Program-made: the position numbers and the translations under genes | In this document: positions 9,527 to 16,678 of the stretch, piece by piece | Position numbering within the stretch: the first letter of the stretch is position 1 | Layout: each line of letters starts with the position of its first letter | The notes under the pieces: generated by a model | What the model was told of the DNA's origin: nothing | The model's input: the letters and a program-made list of their open reading frames with translations, nothing else | Databases searched by the model: none | Source of the DNA: CAIRTM01 sp963723235 | GTDB taxonomy: Bacteria; Desulfobacterota; WTBG01; CAIYCZ01; CAIRTM01 | Assembly: GCA_963723235.1 (NCBI GenBank) | Contig: CAVRPV010000004.1 | Span: 124,001-188,000 of the forward strand | Length of the DNA: 64,000 bases | Direction of reading: 5' to 3'

Positions 9527-10669
9527 TTATTTTTTAATAACGCTTCCCGCAATAATCATCCGCTGTATTTCCGAGGTTCCCTCGTATATTTCAATCACCT
9601 TTGCATCCCGAAAGCAGCGCTCAACCACATAATCCTTCATGCAGCCGTAGCCGCCATGGATTTGAACCGCCTTGGTAGCGGTGCGCATGGCCGTTTCCGA
9701 GGCAAACAGCTTGGCCATGGAACCTTCCGCGGCAAAGGGAAGGCCTTCATCCTTGAGTTTTGCCGCGCGCAGCGTCAAAAGCCGCGCGGCTTCAATTTCG
9801 GTTGCCATGTCGGCAATCATCCACTGAATGGCCTGAAAAGAGCTGATCGGCTTGCCGAACTGGTTGCGGTCCCGGCTGTAGCTTGTGGCCGCTTCCATGG
9901 CGCAGCGCGCTACCCCGATCGCCTGCGCGGCAACGCCGACCCTGCCGAATCCGAGCGCTTTCAGGGCCGCACGCAGACCAGCGCCCTCCGGTCCGAGCAG
10001 GTTCGCACGCGGAACGCGGCAGTTCTCAAAAATCAGCTCACAGGTATCCGAGGCGCGGATGCCCAGCTTGCTCTCATGGGCCCCGACCGTAATTCCCGGA
10101 AACGCCTTCTCAACGATAAAGGCTGATATGCCCCGGCCGCGCTTGTTGCGGTCGGTACTGGCCATAACGATAACCGTATCCGATGTGCCGGCGCTGGTGA
10201 TAAATGTTTTGGTGCCGTTGAGAATAAAGCAGTCGCCGTCGGCCCGTGCGCTTGTTTCAATTGAAGAGGGGTCCGAGCCGACATTGGGCTCGGTCAGGGC
10301 AAACGCCCCCAGCTTTCTGCCCGTGGCCAGGTCGGGCAGGTATTTTTTTTTCTGCTCATCGGTGCCCATCAGGTAAATCGGGTAGGCCCCTACCGAGTTG
10401 TGCACGCTCACGATAATGGCCGTGGATGCGCACACGCTGGCAAGCTCTTCAATGACGAGCACATAGCTGACGCCGTCCATGTTGCTGCCGCCGTATTCCT
10501 GCGGAATGCACATGCCCATGAATCCAAGCGGCCCCAGTTTGGCAATGGCCTCCGCAGGGAAACGGGCCTGTTCATCCCAGGCCTGCGCAAAGGGGGCCAG
10601 TTCGCTGCGCGCAAATGAGCGCGCGATATCACGGGCCAGCATTTGCGCCCGGGTAAAGGAAAAATCCAT
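9527..10669 (-). CDS. Acyl-CoA dehydrogenase (short/medium-chain type)
   Basis: 380 residues, normal for the family. The N-terminal helical domain is followed by the FAD/substrate segment GAFALTEPNVGSD (about residues 120-132), the flavin-contact region NGTKTFITSAGTSD, the signature QIHGGYG-like AVQIHGGYGCMKDY and the catalytic-base segment IYEGTSEIQR near the C-terminus, whose Glu is the usual base in short-chain members. It oxidises an acyl-CoA to enoyl-CoA and gives electrons to Etf, encoded immediately downstream. Chain length specificity cannot be settled by eye; butyryl-CoA dehydrogenase-type is the best guess. Confidence 0.93.
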   Translation of the reverse strand: MDFSFTRAQMLARDIARSFARSELAPFAQAWDEQARFPAEAIAKLGPLGFMGMCIPQEYGGSNMDGVSYVLVIEELASVCASTAIIVSVHNSVGAYPIYLMGTDEQKKKYLPDLATGRKLGAFALTEPNVGSDPSSIETSARADGDCFILNGTKTFITSAGTSDTVIVMASTDRNKRGRGISAFIVEKAFPGITVGAHESKLGIRASDTCELIFENCRVPRANLLGPEGAGLRAALKALGFGRVGVAAQAIGVARCAMEAATSYSRDRNQFGKPISSFQAIQWMIADMATEIEAARLLTLRAAKLKDEGLPFAAEGSMAKLFASETAMRTATKAVQIHGGYGCMKDYVVERCFRDAKVIEIYEGTSEIQRMIIAGSVIKK

Positions 10670-10735
10670 AGTCTGTCTATCACCCCTTCATGCTATCAGA
10701 AAAAACAAATCAGGCAGCCGTCAAAACCATCGACG

Positions 10736-11758
10736 CTAAAAGCATGCCATAATCCTTTGTACATATCTGGCTGCGTCAGCCATCAGTATGCCTATCCCGT
10801 CATCGTCAACAGCCAGAAACTTCATGGCCTTTTCATCGATGGTATAGTGCAATCCGTCAATACCCAAGCCGATACCACTCATCATCGCGGTTGCGTCAGC
10901 TGCGTGGAGTACACATGCCAACGGATTATGCTCAAAACGCGACGGGGTATGATGCAATGCGATTGCCACGATCTGGCGTTTTGGTATCCGCCATTTGGCG
11001 CACACATCAGCCGCGACCTGCGGGTGGTCAAAACCGAGAATCCGGCGCTCGGCATCCACAAACGATTGTTTCTCATCACGCACAAAAGCAAAAAAAGATG
11101 CGCTGCGCTCTTCAACGCAACTGTCAAGAATCAATTTGCCGCAATCGTGAAACAGCCCGGCTACAAAGGCCTCCTCGGCCATGTCGGGAACTTTGCGCGC
11201 GGCCAGCGTGCGGGCGCAATAGGCAGCCGCGAGCGAATGCCGCCACAGCTCCCAGGCGTTCAGGCCATAGCCACTCAACCCACTGTGCATCAGGCCGGCT
11301 GCACACGCCAGGGTTACAAACTCATTGAGCATTTGCATGTTCAACGTCGCCACGGCCTGCTGAACCGAACTCAATGAATCCGTATCTCCGTAGAGCGACA
11401 TGCCGGCAAGCCTGAGAACGCGAGCCGCAATGGCCGGGTTCGCCTCAAGAACATGTGCCATATCAGCGGGTCGCGCCTGCACATCGGCCATAAGACCGCG
11501 GGCCTGATCAAAGGCCTGGGGCATGGGCGGCAAACTGTTCAACGCCTGTGCAAGGCGTTCTTTTATACTGTCAGCGCCGTGTGGTGTTTCCGCAGCAGGT
11601 GATTTCGTCCCCGTGCCTGCGGGTTGCCCGGCAGCCAGACTTGAGCGTATGTCCCGCTTGCAGGCCGGACACGGGACAACGGCACGCTCCATGACTTTTG
11701 CTATGTCTTCGTCCGAAATACTATAGCGTTTTTTGCAATGCGGACACGTTATAATCAT
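10736..11758 (-). CDS. HDOD-domain protein with N-terminal zinc ribbon
   Basis: From the chosen start (MIITCPHCKKRYSISDEDI) the protein has an N-terminal CPHC...CPAC zinc ribbon. A linker follows, then an HDOD domain (about residues 75-280) beginning LNSLPPMPQAFDQA and containing the HD-like element FVAGLFHDCGKLIL. HDOD proteins are non-catalytic or degenerate relatives of HD-GYP domains in signalling and stress responses of Gram-negative bacteria. An upstream in-frame start 20 codons earlier is less likely because the zinc ribbon normally begins the protein. No sensor or GGDEF domain is fused. Confidence 0.85.
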   Translation of the reverse strand: MIITCPHCKKRYSISDEDIAKVMERAVVPCPACKRDIRSSLAAGQPAGTGTKSPAAETPHGADSIKERLAQALNSLPPMPQAFDQARGLMADVQARPADMAHVLEANPAIAARVLRLAGMSLYGDTDSLSSVQQAVATLNMQMLNEFVTLACAAGLMHSGLSGYGLNAWELWRHSLAAAYCARTLAARKVPDMAEEAFVAGLFHDCGKLILDSCVEERSASFFAFVRDEKQSFVDAERRILGFDHPQVAADVCAKWRIPKRQIVAIALHHTPSRFEHNPLACVLHAADATAMMSGIGLGIDGLHYTIDEKAMKFLAVDDDGIGILMADAARYVQRIMACF

Positions 11759-12101
11759 AGAATCGACTGCGCTGGATCTAGTGAACCTGCTTTTGCAAAA
11801 AGGAATTCCCGATTGCAACTGATGTCAAAAAACCGTTATTTTAATGCAGAAACCATAGCACTGCCGTATCGTGTTGTCAATCAGCCTGTTATTGCTGCGG
11901 CACAATCGAGGTCGACTCTGAAGGTAGCGGATTTTACCTTCGCTTCCCCATGATATATGGACTGTCAGCGGAGAGTATGGTATTGTTGCCCGCAGAAAAA
12001 ACACTGCGCGCGACTGATCGCGGCCGCAGCCCCCCTGAAAGTATCCCCCGGCTGTATGTGCCTGGGGCATGAACTGTTACCGATGGTGAAAGGACCATGC
12101 A

Positions 12102-13286
12102 ATGCAGAAAAAACACGCCAACCCATGCTGCCCCGGCAAAAACAAATATCTTGCCGGCAAGCGGATCCTGCCGGCTGCGCTGAACAAGAAAAGCTCCATT
12201 GTCGACCTGATCGACAACCTTGACGCCTACAACGGCGGGCGCATGCGCGCAGCCTGCCAGCTGATGCGCGATCGCTATTCAGGCGCCGATGTGACAATAG
12301 GGCTCAGCCTGGCCGGCGCCCTGACCCCGGCGGGCCTGGGGCCCTCGGCCATCGTGCCGCTCATGGAGCACGGATTTGTGGACTGGATCGTGGCAACCGG
12401 CGCCAATATGTACCATGATATGCACTATGCCCTGAACCTGCCCATGTATCGCGGCAGCCACAGTGTTGACGACGCTGATTTGCGCAAAAAAGGCGTAACG
12501 CGCATCTATGACATCCTGTTTGACTATGAAGACGTGCTCATGGAAACCGACCGGCAGCTGCGCGAGATGCTGCTGCGGCCCGAGTTCCAAAAGGAAATGG
12601 GCACGCGGGAGTGCTACTATTTGCTGGGCCGTATCCTCAGCGACCTTGAAAAGAAAAACAAACTCGGCCGGGTCAGCGTGCTGGCGGCCGCCTTTCGCAA
12701 CGGTATTCCGGTTTTCACCTCCTCGCCGGGCGATTCAACCATCGGCATGAATGTAGCCGGGCTGGAACTGCTGGCCGAAGCCCAGGGACTGGGGGACAAA
12801 TTTAAGCTGAAAATCAACCCCAGCCTTGACGTGCATGACTCAACCGCCATCGTACTCAACGCCAAGCGCTATGAAAAGGGCAAAACCGGTGTCATTCTCA
12901 TCGGCGGCGGCAGCCCCAAGAATTTCATGCTGCAGACCGAGCCCCAGATCCAGGAAGTGCTGATGATTCCCGAAGTAGGCCAGGACTTTGATATCAATAT
13001 CACTGACGCACGGCCCGACACGGGCGGACTGTCCGGCGCGCCTCCCTCGGAGGCGGCCAGCTGGGGCAAGATCGACCCGACCAAGCTGGATGAAACCGTG
13101 ACCGCCTATGTGGATGTCACACTGGCCCTGCCGATACTTGTGGCCTATACCCTGCAGACCACGAAACCGAAAAAACTCAAGCGCCTCTATGACCGCGGCC
13201 CGGAGCTGCGCCAGAAGCTGATTGAATCCTATCTCAAAAACAACAAGGAAATAAAAAAACTCGGCAGCCTGATGGGGAAATTATAA
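12102..13286 (+). CDS. Deoxyhypusine synthase-like protein (possible homospermidine synthase)
   Basis: 394 residues with the NAD-binding deoxyhypusine synthase fold: LSLAGALTPAGLG near residue 70, DWIVATGANMYHDMHY near 90-105, FTSSPGDSTIGM, IGGGSPKNF (its Lys matches the catalytic Lys of eukaryotic DHS) and SEAASWGKI. Bacteria lack eIF5A, so the substrate is probably a free diamine. Plant homospermidine synthases evolved from DHS, and an ornithine-type decarboxylase lies 200 bases downstream. A homospermidine/polyamine role is therefore the preferred inference. GAAAGGA lies 7 bases before the start. Confidence 0.85.
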   Translation: MQKKHANPCCPGKNKYLAGKRILPAALNKKSSIVDLIDNLDAYNGGRMRAACQLMRDRYSGADVTIGLSLAGALTPAGLGPSAIVPLMEHGFVDWIVATGANMYHDMHYALNLPMYRGSHSVDDADLRKKGVTRIYDILFDYEDVLMETDRQLREMLLRPEFQKEMGTRECYYLLGRILSDLEKKNKLGRVSVLAAAFRNGIPVFTSSPGDSTIGMNVAGLELLAEAQGLGDKFKLKINPSLDVHDSTAIVLNAKRYEKGKTGVILIGGGSPKNFMLQTEPQIQEVLMIPEVGQDFDINITDARPDTGGLSGAPPSEAASWGKIDPTKLDETVTAYVDVTLALPILVAYTLQTTKPKKLKRLYDRGPELRQKLIESYLKNNKEIKKLGSLMGKL

Positions 13287-13290
13287 ACAC

Positions 13291-13340
13291 TGTAGGAGCG
13301 ACCTCCGGTCGCGAATATCGCGGTTAAAGCCGCTCCTACA
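13291..13340. repeat. REP-like hairpin (TGTAGGAGCG...CGCTCCTACA)
   Basis: Perfect 10-bp inverted ends enclose smaller stems GCGACC-TCC-GGTCGC and GCGA/TCGC. It starts 5 bases after the stop of the DHS-like gene, so it may serve as a terminator-like or RNA-stabilising element between it and the decarboxylase gene. It resembles REP sequences seen in several proteobacterial lineages. Confidence 0.75.
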
Positions 13341-13487
13341 GCTACAGCGGCCCATCATGCCTAACAGAGTTGCAGGCCGCGCCCAGGCCATTCTCCGGGA
13401 GAAGCCACCATAATCTATCGTTTCGGAAATGACATCATAGCTGCATACTTTGGTTATATAGCCTACACAATTCAATGGAATTGATTT

Positions 13488-14633
13488 ATGAAAATGTCCA
13501 CATCCCGACTTAAAGAATTTGCGGCCCGGCACGGCACGCCGCTTTTCATCATCGACCACAACATCATCCGGCGCAACTACCGTCTTTTCAAAAAGCACCT
13601 GCCGCGGGTGCAGGCCTACTACGCGGTCAAGGCCAATTCAAATCCTGAAATCGTGCGCACCCTGTTTGACGAAGGCGCCAGCTTTGATGTCGCCTCCTAC
13701 AATGAGTTCATGCAGGTCTACACCTACATTCGCCATTTCAAGCCCACGGAAAAAAAGTTCTATATCTGGGACAAGATTATTTTTTCCAATACCATCAAGG
13801 ACCGGCACACGCTCGGCAAAATCAAAAAATACCGGCCGCTCATGACCTATGACAATGCCGACGAGGTCTACAAAATCAAGGATCACTGTGATACGGCCGG
13901 ACTGGTTCTGCGGCTGAAGGTTCCCGATATCGGCTCACAGGTGGAAATGAGTTCAAAATTCGGCGCCGAGCCGGGAGAGGCCCTGCAGTTGATCCGGCAG
14001 GCCTTTGATCTGGGCCTGATGGTAGAGGGCCTGAGCTTTCATGTCGGCAGCCAGTGCACCAATTTTGAAAACTATACCGTTGCCCTGCAGCTTACGGCCG
14101 AGATTTTTAATGAGGCGCGCCGGCTGGGCTACCCCCTGAAAATCGTTGATATCGGCGGCGGATTCCCGGTGCCCTATGACAACAGTGCTCCACGGTTTGA
14201 AAAGCTTGCCGGCATCATCGCGGCTGAATGCAAACGCCTGTTCCCGAAAGACACCGAGCTGATCGCCGAGCCCGGGCGCTTCATCGTGGCAACCGCTGCA
14301 GGGGTGATCTCGGAGATTATCGGCAGGGCCCGTCGCGATGGAAAAATTTTCTACCATATCAACGATGGCGTGTATCACAGCTTTTCAGGCGTCGTGTACG
14401 ATCACTGGACACCGAACTTCCGGGCACTGCGCAGGGGCACAGAAGAAATCTGCGCCGTGGTCGGGCCGACCTGCGACAGCTTTGATAAAATTTCAACAGC
14501 CGAATCCCTGCCGGGCAACCTGCGCATCGGCGATCTGCTCTATACCAGCAACATCGGCGCCTACAGCATTGCCTCAGCCACGAAGTTCAACGGTTTTGAA
14601 AGCCCGCGCATCCTGCACCTGAATACGCTGTAA
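13488..14633 (+). CDS. Type III (alanine-racemase fold) PLP decarboxylase, ornithine/lysine decarboxylase type
   Basis: 381 residues. The PLP-Lys motif is YYAVKANSNP (residues about 44-53). SFHVGSQC, VDIGGGFPVPY and AEPGRFIVA build the cofactor phosphate site, and GPTCDSFDKI near residue 330 carries the active-site Cys/Asp of the partner subunit. This is the fold of eukaryotic-type ornithine decarboxylase, carboxynorspermidine decarboxylase and DapF-like relatives; the GPTCDS motif favours an ornithine/lysine decarboxylase. It would make putrescine (or cadaverine) as substrate for the DHS-like enzyme just upstream. The start ATG 13488 follows TGGAATT; ATG 13494 is an alternative. Confidence 0.88.
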   Translation: MKMSTSRLKEFAARHGTPLFIIDHNIIRRNYRLFKKHLPRVQAYYAVKANSNPEIVRTLFDEGASFDVASYNEFMQVYTYIRHFKPTEKKFYIWDKIIFSNTIKDRHTLGKIKKYRPLMTYDNADEVYKIKDHCDTAGLVLRLKVPDIGSQVEMSSKFGAEPGEALQLIRQAFDLGLMVEGLSFHVGSQCTNFENYTVALQLTAEIFNEARRLGYPLKIVDIGGGFPVPYDNSAPRFEKLAGIIAAECKRLFPKDTELIAEPGRFIVATAAGVISEIIGRARRDGKIFYHINDGVYHSFSGVVYDHWTPNFRALRRGTEEICAVVGPTCDSFDKISTAESLPGNLRIGDLLYTSNIGAYSIASATKFNGFESPRILHLNTL

Positions 14634-14726
14634 CAAGCTGTTCAGACATTTTCAACTCCCGACTGTTCCGTAGGCATCATACACGGGCCGCTATCACCCG
14701 ACCACCTTGCAGCAAAAATCAAGGAC

Positions 14727-15062
14727 TCAAAGCGAATGCCCCTTTAATGCAGTAGACAGCGCATCATTAACCCACACATTCAGGCTTTTCCCTGATTTAT
14801 GGGCTTCCAGTGTAACCTTTTTATGCAGTTCAGGTTCAACACGTACAACAAACCTGCCGGAATACGGCTTTTCGGGGCTCTCCCCTCGCTGTGCGCAGAA
14901 TTCAAGATAATCGTCAACTGAATCCCGAAAAGCCTTCTTAATCTCTTTGACGGTTTCACCCTCAAACGTAATCACATCCCGCAGGTTGAGAACTTCGCCA
15001 TGAAAAACATTGGCGTCGTCATCAAACTCAACTTTTGCAAAATAGCCTTTATGTTCCATCAT
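14727..15062 (-). CDS. hicB: HicB-family antitoxin
   Basis: 111 residues. The N-terminal HicB-like partial RNase H fold (YFAKVEFDDDANVFHGEVL, then LRDVITFEGETVKEIKKAF) leads to a C-terminal ribbon-helix-helix segment (RFVVRVEPELHKKVTLEAH, then GKSLNVWVNDALSTAL) for DNA binding. It neutralises HicA and probably autoregulates the operon. Its start overlaps the hicA stop by 4 bases, so translation is coupled. Confidence 0.9.
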   Translation of the reverse strand: MMEHKGYFAKVEFDDDANVFHGEVLNLRDVITFEGETVKEIKKAFRDSVDDYLEFCAQRGESPEKPYSGRFVVRVEPELHKKVTLEAHKSGKSLNVWVNDALSTALKGHSL

Positions 15063-15313
15063 AGCGGCACACCCGTTTCGATCAAAAACCTTCGTACGGA
15101 TTTTATGGCCCCCTTGTTTGTTACACGTCCAGGATGGGGGCGGTGAAAAACAGCTCGAACGTCATTAAGGGCTACCCGCACGCGCGATCCCCTGCCTTCG
15201 GTTACCTCGGCCCCGAGAGCAACCAATAAAGCTTCGATATCTCTCCAGATGATATCCGCACGTTCCGGTTTTTCAAATATCTTTTTCAAAAGCAGACGCT
15301 GTTTATTATTCAT
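15059..15313 (-). CDS. hicA: HicA-family mRNA interferase toxin
   Basis: About 84 residues from MNNKQRLLLKKIFEKP. The double-stranded-RNA-binding-like fold is recognisable in WRDIEALLVALGAEV, EGRGSRVRVALNDVRAVF and HRPHPGRVTNKGAIKSVRRF. It cleaves mRNA when free of HicB. The farther upstream in-frame start at 15328 would lie inside the promoter, so 15313 is preferred. It also matches the usual N-terminus of the family. No ribosome-binding site fits between the likely transcription start and this ATG, so the message may be leaderless. Confidence 0.88.
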   Translation of the reverse strand: MNNKQRLLLKKIFEKPERADIIWRDIEALLVALGAEVTEGRGSRVRVALNDVRAVFHRPHPGRVTNKGAIKSVRRFLIETGVPL

Positions 15314-15318
15314 GTTGT

Positions 15319-15346
15319 ATAGTATCATATTTTAGTATCATGTCAA
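15319..15346 (-). promoter_or_regulatory. hicAB promoter with direct-repeat operator candidate
   Basis: On the minus strand, TTGACA (15346-15341) is followed by a 16-base spacer and TACTAT (15324-15319). Within it the plus-strand 9-mer TAGTATCAT occurs twice, at 15320-15328 and 15333-15341, overlapping both promoter boxes. A repeat in this position suits binding by the RHH domain of HicB. Confidence 0.55.
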
Positions 15347-16116
15347 GATTTCCCCGGCATTGTTCCCTTGCACTCCGGATACCCTGTGCAGCCCCAGAAC
15401 GATCTGCCTTCACTTTTGCCCTTGCGGGCAGTTCGCAGAGCCATTGGTTTGCCGCAGAGATTACAGGCCGGGGCTTTTGTATCCGATCCGAGATCCGTCC
15501 GATCGGACCGATGCTTCTGCTCTTCCCGCTCTGCAATGCGGGCGGCGGCAGGCTGTTGGCTGCCGCCGCTCTGACTGAGACAACTCCGCTCCGGAGCGGC
15601 CGCCTGCCGGACAAGCAGAACATCGGCCTGACGGATCAGGCAGATAAGCGCATTCACAGCAATTGCGGGGTCTTTGTGCTCAAGCCAGGCAGCATATGCC
15701 AAAGGACCAAGTGCATGGCTCTCGTGTTCGAGCGCCACGTTGCGCACGGACTGCGCTTCGCTGTCGTCCCCGGCCCACGCGCGCAGGTTCCGCTGCCGCA
15801 GAAAGTCTTCATAATCCAGCAACAGCTCATCAAGGCTGTTGCGCGCCGCGTTCCTCAAATCAGTTTCAGTCGTGCCATCGGCCGCGCCGGTCCGGCCGGA
15901 AGCGGCGATATTCTGCCGCCCCGTTCGCGCTGCCTGCACCATCCGGTCATGCGTGCGCGAACTGCGTTCAATAAACCGGTCGCAGAAAGAAACCGTGGCA
16001 TCATAGATAATCGTTGCGAGCTGAAAGCTCCGCAGCCTGCGATACCCGTCGCCTTGCCTCAGCCGGTTTTCTCTCAGGGTGTCAGTGGTGGGGGTGTTAT
16101 TCTTTGTGGTATCCAT
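15343..16116 (-). CDS. Four-helix-bundle protein with C-terminal topoisomerase-type zinc finger
   Basis: 257 residues. The N-terminal half is helical (LRSFQLATIIYDATVSFCDRF; LRNAARNSLDELLLDYEDFL) and matches the four-helix-bundle family related to Avd and 23S rRNA intervening-sequence proteins. After an Ala/Gln-rich linker, the C-terminus has a topoisomerase-like zinc finger CNLCGKPM...FWGCTGYPECKGTMP. The family's function is not established; nucleic-acid binding is likely from the finger. It ends 30 bases before hicA and lies next to selC, so it may belong to a small accessory island. No reverse transcriptase or target gene of a diversity-generating retroelement is present. Confidence 0.75.
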   Translation of the reverse strand: MDTTKNNTPTTDTLRENRLRQGDGYRRLRSFQLATIIYDATVSFCDRFIERSSRTHDRMVQAARTGRQNIAASGRTGAADGTTETDLRNAARNSLDELLLDYEDFLRQRNLRAWAGDDSEAQSVRNVALEHESHALGPLAYAAWLEHKDPAIAVNALICLIRQADVLLVRQAAAPERSCLSQSGGSQQPAAARIAEREEQKHRSDRTDLGSDTKAPACNLCGKPMALRTARKGKSEGRSFWGCTGYPECKGTMPGKS

Positions 16117-16236
16117 GCATCCTCCGCTTTACGTTAATTACACAGCACTGCTGTTAGTCGCAAAGCAGGGGATTTTATTCCATTGCTGCCGAATTTTTAA
16201 AAACATCCATCCGATCCGAGCGATGTTCACAGATAA

Positions 16237-16330
16237 AGACCGGCTTCAGAATCGAACTGAACGGCGCAACGTGCGGGTTGCCCCCAACGGATTTGAAGTC
16301 CGCGGCCATCACCAGACAGCGTAACCGGTC
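16237..16330 (-). tRNA. selC: tRNA-Sec (anticodon TCA)
   Basis: Read on the minus strand from 16330, the parts are: acceptor GACCGGTT, 6-bp D stem GCTGTC/GATGGC with tetraloop TGGT, anticodon arm GCGGA-CTTCAAA-TCCGT with anticodon TCA, a long variable arm (GGGGCAAC/GTTGCGCC, one mismatch, 6-nt loop), T arm TTCAG-TTCGATT-CTGAA and acceptor 3' strand GCCGGTC. The 6-bp D stem, TCA anticodon and long variable arm together define bacterial tRNA-Sec. Unusual points: CCA is not encoded, the discriminator position reads T instead of the usual G, and the acceptor pairs only cleanly over 7 bp. It supports use of selenoproteins, consistent with fdhD at 50 kb. Confidence 0.82.
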
Positions 16331-16550
16331 AAGCACATGACGGCCACTCTATCACAAACATTTTTTCATAAGCGAATTGATAATTTAAATAGCGGTCGAG
16401 AATTATGGGTTGATTATCTATGGCGGGACACGAATGCTGAGGATAAGGGACAGAAAAAATTGGGCTCTTTAACGAAGGATTGCATGCGTGGATTTTGCAG
16501 GGTGCGCCGTGCGCACCATCCATATCCGCATTGCCTTCCGGCAAAGACAG

Positions 16551-16678
16551 CAGGCTGTTCAAAAGCCCCCGGATGCAAGGCGCACGAAGTCATAAGGAAT
16601 GAGGCGTACTGTTGCGTACGCCGCAGTGACGAATGACGAGCGCAACGCAGCAGACAGGGGCTATTCAACAACCTGTCA
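16551..16678 (+). repeat. Interspersed fold-back element, copy E
   Basis: Core from CAGGCTGTTCAAAAGCCCC to GGGGCTATTCAACAACC. The arm sequence GCCCC/GGGGC is unlike other copies yet pairs perfectly. Apical hairpin GGCGTAC-TGTTGC-GTACGCC. The right end CAACAACCTGTCA contains the recD stop codon (TGA on the minus strand, 16676-16678). No leader sequence is recognisable here. Confidence 0.88.

Noticed and set aside
15343..16116. Diversity-generating retroelement suggested by the Avd-like four-helix protein
   Set aside because: No reverse transcriptase, template repeat or variable repeat is found nearby.
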